Assembly: GCA_004297725.1 (NCBI GenBank)
Contig: SCUS01000092.1
Coordinates: forward strand, 357,839-421,838
Length of the DNA stretch: 64,000 nucleotides
From: Myxococcaceae bacterium
GTDB taxonomy: Bacteria; Myxococcota_A; Polyangia; Polyangiales; Ga0077539
Direction of reading: 5' to 3'
Below, piece by piece: positions 37,801 through 42,072 of this stretch; within the stretch, counting starts at the first letter, position 1; the number at the start of each line of letters is the position of its first letter. The notes under the pieces are model-generated. The model did no database searches, had not been told where the DNA came from, and saw nothing but the letters and a program-made list of their open reading frames with translations. The position numbers were made by a program, and so were the translations under genes.

Positions 37801-38935
37801 GGCGCTGCGGGCCTTCCAGATGGCCTCCGAGCGCAAGCCCGAAGACCTCCAGGAGCACAAGATCCTGGCCGAGCTCGCGGCCCGCATGGGCAACACGACC
37901 GAGGCGGTCACGCGCTGGCAGACCATCGCGCAGCAGGACGTCGGCAACGCCGAGGCGATGCACGCGATCTACGACCTCTATTACCAGTCGCACCAGCACG
38001 ACAAGGCGTGGTGCGTGGCGGCGACGACGTCGTTCCTGCTGCGCGACCGGGCGCGGGAAGACCTGCGCGCGTTCTTCGAGCAGTACCGCCCGCGCAAGCC
38101 GCTGCAGCCCACCGGGCGCCTCACCGAGGAGAACTGGGTCAAGCAGCTCTTCCACCCCAACGAAGACCCCGTCGTCGGGAAGATCTTCGCGGCCATCCTC
38201 GGCGCGGTTCGCCGCGCGAAGGTCAAGCCCCTCCAGCAGTTCGGCTTCACCCAGAAGGAGCTGCAGGACCCGGCGAACACCACCGTCGCGCTGGTGCGCT
38301 CGCTCGCGCAGTCGTCGCAGGCCCTCAACCTGCCGCTGCCGTCGATCTTCCTGAAGCCGCAGCAGCAGGGCGGCCTCGGGTACGTGCCGAGCGAGCCCAT
38401 CGCCTCGTTCGCGGGCGCGGGCCTGCTCTCCGGGCTGCGGCCCGAGGAGCTCGCCTTCGTCGCAGCGAAGCACATGACCTACTACCGCAACGAGCACTAC
38501 ATCCGCGTGCTGCTGCCGACGACGCAGGAGCTCACGGTGATGCTGCTCGCGGCCATCAAGCTGGTGAAGTCCGACCAGGATGTTCCGGCGGAGGCCGCGC
38601 AGGCCGCGCAGACGCTGGCGCCGCTGCTCGCTCAGGACCCGATCGCGGTCGAGGGCCTGCGCAAGGTGGTCAAGTACTTCCTCGAGCAGGGCGGCTCGTC
38701 GAACATCAAGAAGTGGTACCAGTCCGTCGAGCTCACGGCCGCCCGCGCGGGCTTCCTGATGTGCGGCGACCTGGAGATCACCCGCAAGATGCTCGGCATG
38801 GAGCCCGGCCTGCCGGGTGACCTCGCGCCCGCCGAGAAGCTCAAGGACGTGATCCTCTTCTCGATGAGCGAGACGTACTTCTCCCTGCGCGAGACGCTCG
38901 GCATCAACTTCCAGGTGCAGTCCGCCTCGTACTGA
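28805..38935 (+). CDS. Giant cytoplasmic TPR protein with degenerate M48-like tail, GltI/AgmK-like
   Basis: 3376 aa (about 375 kDa), no signal peptide or membrane helix, GAAGGA upstream of the ATG. About residues 40-3000 are back-to-back TPR-like units, often as a roughly 75-residue double unit of the form AL-ALxxLYxxxxxWxxLxxVLxR-xELxxD followed by LRxRxAxxxExxLxDxxxAxxxY. The non-repeated C terminus (about 3080-3376) includes EELAFVAAKHMTYYRNEH around Lys3222, which aligns with the M48 peptidase helix HExxHxxNxH but has lost both zinc His and the catalytic Glu. A giant cytoplasmic TPR protein is the hallmark of GltI/AgmK, which links the gliding complex to its polarity proteins. A perfect dispersed palindrome lies inside at 31404-31419. 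Confidence 0.92.
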   Translation: MSNSDDIQGIDGSNALEASTTLRPPPDPDRLRELDETAAKFEGQKRWQDLIKTLQAKSEILDDRDERVALHERIAGIYLERFSNQAEAIKANEHILDIDPENARAIDYLKSMYEKRKDWDKLLRILRREVAAAPASQQLDQYLGLARFVTEKVKRPEVCTEMWEEVLARDPGHPEALSQLAGFYEKSKDYAKLAEVLRSQAAMTADVAQRVQLLVKLGLIAGDRLNDDAIAVEAWRGVLVLDPNDRRAQEALKKRYLTMHAWDELEQFYAESGKWDELIRLLEREAENPAADDATKVSLFAKVAQLWEVRKEKVDRAARYLEKVLEIDPANRDAALRLVPMYTAANDAKRLATALEVKRLGDAPGDEQVDTLRKLGELYEGPLGEGALAFDRFRDALAQAPSDERSVADLERAAALTGRWREAQNALESAIADASVDESARVGLRLRSGSILAAHLDDVDGAVAQYRAVLSGDPAHPEALAALESMLRAHGQWAELLNVLDRRLEIVTEAETRKALLLDVVRVAEERLQNLPRAVEAATAIVAEFGDDPEALAALSRLYEKQEQWPQLAEVLRRELEVHEAYADEAKVTAIRFHLATVTQQRLAQPAEALGLYREVLASAPDHDGARQALEGLLRDPSLRHAAAEVLQPVYELRGDWEALVRALEILVAEGDDKAERVALLQRIGAVAATELGQAPRALEAYGRAFQEDPSNAEVTDTLMRVSEAVDGWPQVVVLFREAAEQQAGTPLGRDLYVRVAEIEGRFLGNVQNAVTALERVLESNPGDVAVLEALERTWRSAGRWPEVLATLRRRLDVTADPEEYDRVQAEIAAVQDERLNDADASVATYHAMLERDPTNAVALTALDRMFTRLGKWPSLAENLAQQVSLAPDGESRAALQFRLAEVQDQRLGNREAAIEILREVVTREESTDRAVAALEAMLGDATYTATVVDTLEPVYRERGAWDRLVHALEVQAGLSDRAAKVDLLHRVAELRETALDDGAGAFVALSQALTEDSSREDTLAGLDRLARSLEIDGDFVEVIEARIGALEEGDPDVRVALHRRASAVCEERLRDLDRAIGHEVAALAVQPGNLDAVSSLERLYQLTDRPKELTETLVRKAEILDDLDERKAYLWRAAEIYETVLNDVEGAVATYRRIVEVDDSEVAALDALIRIFVTGQRWPELLAAYEKKAALISDADEKKRLFFEVAAVYESELHDNDRAIDAYNHVLELDPTDLLAIQKLDALYTAQGRWQDLLSVLEREAELAADPDEVASYRFRVAKLHEGNLADVPRAVEIYREILETIPDHAPSIGALTAILRGDGAPLAAAAVLEPVYSAAGSFEPLVEVLEVQVRNTEDVPAKLELLQRIADVNESALDRPEAAFDAMARAVALDPRVEENLGNFERLAEGLSRWDTVVAVYDAAVGVLADDPYRQVELLLRVGQIHEVQRADADAAIARYRAVLDVDAGNASALRALDRLYEALEQWPQVAEVLRRELTLSDLSPDDAVALRFRLGQVLEHRLADPAGALAAYREIIDVQADHADTVAALEGMFARDVLRAEVAATLDPLYRMTEDWEKLADLQARTLDLIPDVGDRVLAMRGIAEILEEKRGDAAGAFAWLGRAVKEAPLDDRSLSEVERLAATTGAWDDLTNVYADVVEAETSTDEVRVAIGKRLARVHEEERGDLASAEGAYQFVLDVAPLDADALESLDRLHTASGEAEKLVVVLSRRAQIVADPEEKVVHTLRLAAILRDDLGRVDEAVVQYRAVIEGVDARNRPSLDALEAIYTAQERWADLYAVQERKLDAADSDEERAETYTKMARIAESYLGRPDDAVKLYEQVLVIRGEEAETLSAIAALHEAAGRWQDLIDVLERQLGSESDSDRRVEIALRVAAVYLEKLGDVERAIEGYRRVLDIEPASFDALRALAAIYRHGQRWDELVVTLQTLISLGTATLENDEIKAAWSELGTIYWTVLGNGEESIDAWRNALEIDPTDAASLSALLVIHSAREEWREVVDVLGRQAAVAEDPETKVALHLQAADVWEQRIGEPDGARASYEAVLEADALHERAFTALEALHREAARWDELSALYVARHDKLAEDGNVAEAVPFMVRAAKVFDAELGDREQAFAAAQIAFEEDVTNAEAIAALEAITGASGKWNDLLKTTMEAYTAEPAGARKTQLGLHAAKWYGLELGHPEWAIPIYTQILAAEPGNLHALRSQGELYRRLGQWQPLAKTLQRAVEVARSPEDRRAAHVQLGEVYEKSLKQPAQAVEQFHAALAIDATDGAALAALARVHAAAEDWPALVEVLRRHVASVTDPAEAAELRMRVGSVLEDRIGDLEGAAAEYATVLSADPTNLAAMRGLEGIYARLGRSQELLAVLEQQLEVVSTERERIKLLTRIGEMLEEEFVRPALAIERFERVLEIDPSHDPSLRALERLYRQTGQWNELIATLERHLTAIGERRDRVPVFLQMGRVYADEKRDVEHAEDAFLNVLQIDPENVDALDALSRIYETRGDWHRATDMLEQLAQYVASDPAKAVELRVRVGKIAETSLGDELRAVDQYQAALDIDPSHLPALEALRAIATRREDWYEVARYLDREQAATELPRTRAKLLTELGRVNAQYLDDQAQSIRCYEEALRCDADQEEAAWPLCNYYVSEQRWADAEPLAEMLTRRASRRDPAEQLQIQLTMGRVAVALGKGDRAIKAFAAAHALDRANVEAISALALAYFDKQDWDNAFKHYQVLLVHHKDELDAEARADLYYRLGVVKSAQGDRRRAANFLEKALEEYPGYRPALGALIDTHSASSEWEQAIGYRTQLLDMEDDEEKRFAMLQEIGALWQDKAKNTQKAIQAFAGAAELKPRDHVLLHKLLGLYTESKQWSKVIDVVQRISDLETNTERKARYAYSIASIYNQELKNPDEALTFYNQALDYNPAELKPFAKVNEILTARKDWKSLERGYRAMLKRIINKPDSKELEFSLLHALGLIYRDRLMQPDAALRAFQMASERKPEDLQEHKILAELAARMGNTTEAVTRWQTIAQQDVGNAEAMHAIYDLYYQSHQHDKAWCVAATTSFLLRDRAREDLRAFFEQYRPRKPLQPTGRLTEENWVKQLFHPNEDPVVGKIFAAILGAVRRAKVKPLQQFGFTQKELQDPANTTVALVRSLAQSSQALNLPLPSIFLKPQQQGGLGYVPSEPIASFAGAGLLSGLRPEELAFVAAKHMTYYRNEHYIRVLLPTTQELTVMLLAAIKLVKSDQDVPAEAAQAAQTLAPLLAQDPIAVEGLRKVVKYFLEQGGSSNIKKWYQSVELTAARAGFLMCGDLEITRKMLGMEPGLPGDLAPAEKLKDVILFSMSETYFSLRETLGINFQVQSASY
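31404..31419. repeat. Dispersed palindrome TTACC-N6-GGTAA, perfect copy 4
   Basis: TTACC-CGGTTG-GGTAA inside the giant TPR gene. It imposes TTT, TTG and GGT codons in the peptide MFTRLGK, against the strong G/C third-position preference around it. Confidence 0.75.
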
Positions 38936-38993
38936 TCCCCCCCATCGACCGACCGGCGGGCGCTCTCGCCGGTCGTCCCTCCCCCCGCCTCGG

Positions 38994-39755
38994 ATGCCCG
39001 TCTACGAACACGACAAGGACCACCCGGAGTCCATCGACGCGCGCGCCGCCCAGGACGACCCGTGGGTGATGTACCTCGTCGTCCGCAAGGAGCACTCCGC
39101 CCCGCTGGAGGCGCTCCTCGTCGCGGCCGCGCAGGCGACGGTCGACGCCGCCGCCCGCTTCGCGGGTGACCCCCGCTACCGCGACGCCTTCGCGGAGTGG
39201 TCGTCGCGCTCGTTTCGCAAGGTGTGCCTCCGCGCCAACGAGAAGAACTGGCCCGCGGTGCTCAGCCTCGACGGAGGCGACGGAGCGGTCGACGGGTCGG
39301 TCGTGGTGAGGGCCCTCCCACCGCGGAGAAAGAGCGATCGGGAGAAGCTCCTGGTGACGCTCCAGGCCTACACCGCGGAGCTCGCCGAGCTGCCCTCGCG
39401 CCCGCTGCCGCTGCCGGGCGACGGCCCGGTGATGGTGTTCGTGCTCAACGCCGCGGTGCCCATGCGCGCGGGCAAGCTGCTGGCCCAGATCGGGCACGCG
39501 GTGCTGCTGTGCGTGTACGCCTTCGGGCACAGGGAGGCCGCGGCCTTCGCTCGCTGGAGCGACGCGGGGAGGCCCTGCGCCGTGCGCCGCGCGTCGGGCG
39601 AGGAGTGGGCCGCGCTGCAGCGGGAGGAGTCGTGCGCCATCGTGCGAGACGCGGGGCTGACCGAGGTGGCGCACGGGAGCGAGACCTTCCTGGCGCTCGC
39701 TCCTCGGGCGGTGGAGTCGTGGTCGGCGAGGGTGAAGGCGCTGCCGCCGGTGTGA
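38994..39755 (+). CDS. Tandem PTH2-like protein (peptidyl-tRNA hydrolase 2 fold)
   Basis: The 253-aa cytoplasmic protein carries a C-terminal PTH2-type domain (about residues 140-245: VMVFVLNAAVPMRAGKLLAQIGHAV, then ARWSDAGRPCAV, CAIVRDAGLTEVAHGSETFLAL). PTH2 enzymes cleave peptidyl-tRNA using the GK-AAQ-H helix, here GKLLAQIGHA. The N-terminal half (about 24-110) has a second, decayed copy (WVMYLVVRKEH..., AAAQATVDAAARF, WSSRSFRKVCLRANEKNWPAVL) in which the Gly-Lys and the His of that helix are lost. Most bacteria use the unrelated PTH1; a duplicated PTH2 with one decayed half suggests a regulatory or altered role. It starts 58 nt after the giant TPR gene. Confidence 0.75.
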   Translation: MPVYEHDKDHPESIDARAAQDDPWVMYLVVRKEHSAPLEALLVAAAQATVDAAARFAGDPRYRDAFAEWSSRSFRKVCLRANEKNWPAVLSLDGGDGAVDGSVVVRALPPRRKSDREKLLVTLQAYTAELAELPSRPLPLPGDGPVMVFVLNAAVPMRAGKLLAQIGHAVLLCVYAFGHREAAAFARWSDAGRPCAVRRASGEEWAALQREESCAIVRDAGLTEVAHGSETFLALAPRAVESWSARVKALPPV

Positions 39756-39770
39756 CCCGGAGCCGGAGGG

Positions 39771-40496
39771 TCAGTGCACGGCGCGGTCGGGGTCGTCGTG
39801 CAGCGGAGCGAAGCGGGAGAGCACCTCGAGGCAGCGACGGCGGACGGCGAGGGCGGCGTGCTGGTCCTGCGCGAGGATGTGCAGGTCTTCGGGGGCGAGC
39901 AGGGGGACGACGGCCTCGGCGATGGCGGGCGGCGTGCTCGGGTTGAGCGCGAGCGCCGTGCGCACCTTCGGGTGGATGGCCCAGCGCGGCGAGCGGAACA
40001 CCCGCAGCAGGATGTCTGGCGCGTTGGGGCGGCGGGCGCAGAGGCGCACCACGTCGGGCTCGGTGAGCCGCGGGTTCATGAGCAGCAGCTCGATGACGTC
40101 GGGGTGCGGGTCGCGGAGCACCCGGTCGATGAGCTTGCGATCGGGCCTGCGGGCCAGGGATTTGCGCTCTCCCAGGGTGAGCACCCGGCCGCGGCCGTAG
40201 TCGGGGATGAGCCGCTCGTCGTCGGGGTCGAGCGCGCTGGCGGGGACGTCGAGCCGGTCGCCGTGGACGGCGCGCTGGAGGTCGGGCTCCCAGCAGAGGG
40301 CGATCTCGGCGGTGAGCAGCGCGACCTGGGCGTGGGTGTCTCGCAGCCCGGCGCGCTCGGCGAGGCGGTCGAGGGTGGCGCGGAGCTCGTCGCGCTCGGT
40401 GATCACCAGGATGCCTCGGAAGAGCTGCACGCGCGCGGCGACGTCGATCACCGAGGAGGCGCGTCGGCAGAGGACGTCGACCAGGATGGGCTCCAC
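39771..40496 (-). CDS. Helical-repeat protein of unknown function
   Basis: About 241 aa from the GTG at 40496; a TTG at 40544 would overlap the upstream gene and is less likely. No signal peptide. Residues about 110-215 look like HEAT or leucine-rich-variant repeats (LRDPHPDVIELLLMNPRLTE, LCARRPNAPDILLRVFRSPR, HPKVRTALALNPSTPPAIAE), a form seen in several myxobacterial proteins of unknown function. The N-terminal third is helical and Ala/Arg/Leu-rich. It lies 29 nt downstream of the next gene on the same strand. Confidence 0.75.
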   Translation of the reverse strand: MEPILVDVLCRRASSVIDVAARVQLFRGILVITERDELRATLDRLAERAGLRDTHAQVALLTAEIALCWEPDLQRAVHGDRLDVPASALDPDDERLIPDYGRGRVLTLGERKSLARRPDRKLIDRVLRDPHPDVIELLLMNPRLTEPDVVRLCARRPNAPDILLRVFRSPRWAIHPKVRTALALNPSTPPAIAEAVVPLLAPEDLHILAQDQHAALAVRRRCLEVLSRFAPLHDDPDRAVH

Positions 40497-40525
40497 GGGC
40501 CCATTGTTACACGTCACCGCGGAGT

Positions 40526-41080
40526 TCAGTCGTCCTCGTAGCAACAGGGCGGCGGCGAGCGGTGATTACGCCAGCGGGTAAAGTGGAGCTGCGGGTGGAG
40601 GCGCACGATGACCTCCACCTCGCTGCCGTCGACGGAGAGGCCGCCGTGCTCGGAGACCGAGGAGACCAGGGCCTGCGCGATGCGGCGGTCGAAGGGGTCG
40701 CCCAGGCGGGAGAGCACCCGCACCCGGCCGACGTCGCCGCTCGGGAGCAGCACGACGCTGAGCCGCACGTCGGGGGTGTGGAGCCCGCCGCGGCCGTCGA
40801 CCAGCGAGGGGAGGGCCTCGGCGAGGGTGTCGCCGAGGGCGTCGAAGTGGTCCTCGATGCGCTCGCGGGTGGAGGCGTCGAGGCCGCCGCCGGAGAGGTA
40901 GCGGCCGCCCTCGACGGTGGCGCGCACCGAGGCGCGGGCGCGGGTGGGCTGCGGCCGATGGGGGAAGCAGCGGTAGTCGCCGCGCTCGTAGAAGGGCGAA
41001 CCGGGGACGCAGAGGGCGTCCTGCGCGGAGGCGAGGGAGGGGAGCAGGGCGAGGGCGAGGAGCGGGAAGATGGGGCGCAT
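40526..41080 (-). CDS. Small exported protein with TonB-like C-terminal fold
   Basis: 184 aa, with a strong ribosome-binding site (GGAGGT about 8 nt before the ATG) that fixes the start; a longer in-frame ORF upstream is not coding. Signal peptide ending ASA before QDALC. The second half (about 100-165) has the strand-helix-strand pattern of TonB-like domains: VRLSVVLLPSGDVGRVRVLSR, DRRIAQALVSSV, SEVEVIVRLHPQLHF. This resembles the C-terminal domain of the GltG-like protein at 25540-27651 without its cytoplasmic parts. Function is unknown. The 5' flank holds a hairpin with a T-rich tail and a CGAAG-rich tract. Confidence 0.75.
   Translation of the reverse strand: MRPIFPLLALALLPSLASAQDALCVPGSPFYERGDYRCFPHRPQPTRARASVRATVEGGRYLSGGGLDASTRERIEDHFDALGDTLAEALPSLVDGRGGLHTPDVRLSVVLLPSGDVGRVRVLSRLGDPFDRRIAQALVSSVSEHGGLSVDGSEVEVIVRLHPQLHFTRWRNHRSPPPCCYEDD
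40566..40581. repeat. Dispersed palindrome, near-perfect TTACG-N6-GGTAA
   Basis: TTACG-CCAGCG-GGTAA, one arm mismatch, exact spacing. It lies near the 3' end of the small exported protein gene and imposes TTT, CGT and AAT codons in HFTRWRNH. Confidence 0.6.
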
Positions 41081-41187
41081 CGGGATTACCTCCAGGCGGT
41101 GGGTGAGAGACACCGCGAGCCGGGTCGGGCTTTGGGACGCGCGAGCGACCCGAAGGTTCCCTTTGGTGCCGGAGGGGAACAACAAGA

Positions 41188-41221
41188 AGCCCGGAGGCGC
41201 TGTGGGGGGCGCCTCCGGGCT
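41188..41221 (-). terminator. Hairpin with T-rich tail, minus-strand terminator or attenuator
   Basis: AGCCCGGAGGCGC pairs perfectly with GCGCCTCCGGGCT across an 8-nt loop. Read on the minus strand it is followed by TCTTGTTGTTCC, a T-rich run consistent with intrinsic termination. It lies about 108 nt upstream of the minus-strand gene starting at 41080, so it may act as a leader attenuator or end a short upstream RNA. On the plus strand no T-run follows. Confidence 0.6.
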
Positions 41222-41270
41222 CGGTAAGTCTGTAGGGGGATTTACGAGGCGGAAGGTCTGCGAGCCGTGA

Positions 41271-41423
41271 CGGAAGAAGAAAGAAGGGGCCGTCGTTGAA
41301 GCGCGGAGACGAAGCGAAGAGCAGTCGAAGAAAGCTGAAGTTCGAAGCGAAGCGAAGTCGAAGAAGGAAGCGCCGACCGAAGGAAGCAATCGAAGAGGAA
41401 GGCCTAAGCAACGAAGCGCAAAG
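41271..41423. repeat. Purine-rich tract with repeated GAAG/CGAAG
   Basis: About 19 GAAG tetramers, ten of them CGAAG, in 153 nt, mostly separated by 1-6 nt. On the minus strand it reads as CTTCG/CTTC. Irregular spacing makes it a low-complexity tract rather than a tandem array. It lies on the promoter side of the 41188-41221 hairpin relative to the minus-strand gene. Confidence 0.55.
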
Positions 41424-41622
41424 AGCTTGTGCAGTGAGCGTGCCACTGGGGGTGGCGAGCGCGTTCACCCGGTAGATCTGCGTGAAATCAAGTGACGGGC
41501 GCCGCGGAGGGGTAGGGTGCCGCAAGGTGCGGCTCTGACATCCATGTCGCGCCCATGGGAGGACTGTTGGCCAGTGGGCACGGGTCACCGCTGCGGCGGT
41601 CGGCCGTGATAGGGTGCGCGCC

Positions 41623-42072
41623 GTGCGGACGGGATCTGTCTTGATCGGGATGGCGCTGCTGGCGTGTGTCGGGGGTTGCAAGAACTACCGCGACCAGCTT
41701 GATCGGGCCGACGCCCACTACCGGGCGGCCCGGTACGAGGCGGCGCTGACCAACCTCGAAGACCTGGAGTCGGACTTCGGTCACCTCGACGCCAACGAGC
41801 AGGTTCGCTACCGCTACGTGCGGGGCATGACCAGCGAGCGGCTGGGCCAGCGCGAGGAGGCGAGGCACTGGCTCATCCTGGCGCGCGAGGACGTGGAGCA
41901 GCGGCCCGCGGCGCTCGACGAGGAGACCCGCGCGATCTTGCAGCGCACGCTGACGCCCTACGACCAGAGCGTGGGATCGAACGTGAACCCTCCCGCCGCT
42001 GCGCCCGCTGCGCCCACTGCGCCCGCGACTCAGTCGGCGAGGACCCGGAGCGAGCCTCGCACGACGCCGTAG
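41623..42072 (+). CDS. Small lipoprotein with a TPR-like segment
   Basis: 149 aa, starting at GTG 41623 (AGGG 8-11 nt upstream); a GTG three codons earlier is possible. Signal peptide with a lipobox, either LLAC (Cys15) or VGGC (Cys19). Residues about 28-95 form TPR-like helices (ADAHYRAARYEAALTNLEDL, YRYVRGMTSERLGQREEARH). The tail is Ala/Pro-rich. It is probably an outer-membrane-anchored protein. Its 3' end overlaps the convergent U32 gene by 43 nt, so the last 14 codons are read on both strands. Confidence 0.8.
   Translation: MRTGSVLIGMALLACVGGCKNYRDQLDRADAHYRAARYEAALTNLEDLESDFGHLDANEQVRYRYVRGMTSERLGQREEARHWLILAREDVEQRPAALDEETRAILQRTLTPYDQSVGSNVNPPAAAPAAPTAPATQSARTRSEPRTTP

Larger units (their letters stand above)
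41081..41622. other. 542-nt intergenic region with hairpin and CGAAG tract
   Basis: This is the largest non-coding gap in the window, between a minus-strand and a plus-strand gene. From left to right it holds the ribosome-binding site of the minus gene, about 90 nt of unremarkable sequence, a 13-bp perfect hairpin (41188-41221), and a purine-rich tract with about ten CGAAG pentamers (41271-41423). The rest (about 41424-41610) shows nothing I can identify. No convincing ORF, tRNA or promoter was seen. Confidence 0.6.

Noticed and set aside
41188..41221. Hairpin as a plus-strand terminator
   Set aside because: No T-run follows on the plus strand; the T-rich tail is on the minus strand.
41083..41260. 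Further TTACC/GGTAA-like words near 41085, 41224 and 41251 as palindrome copies
   Set aside because: The partner arm is missing or not at N6 spacing.
41081..41446. An in-frame N-terminal extension of the small TonB-like protein
   Set aside because: It runs through the CGAAG tract and the hairpin, lacks a signal peptide, and the internal ATG at 41080 has a strong ribosome-binding site.
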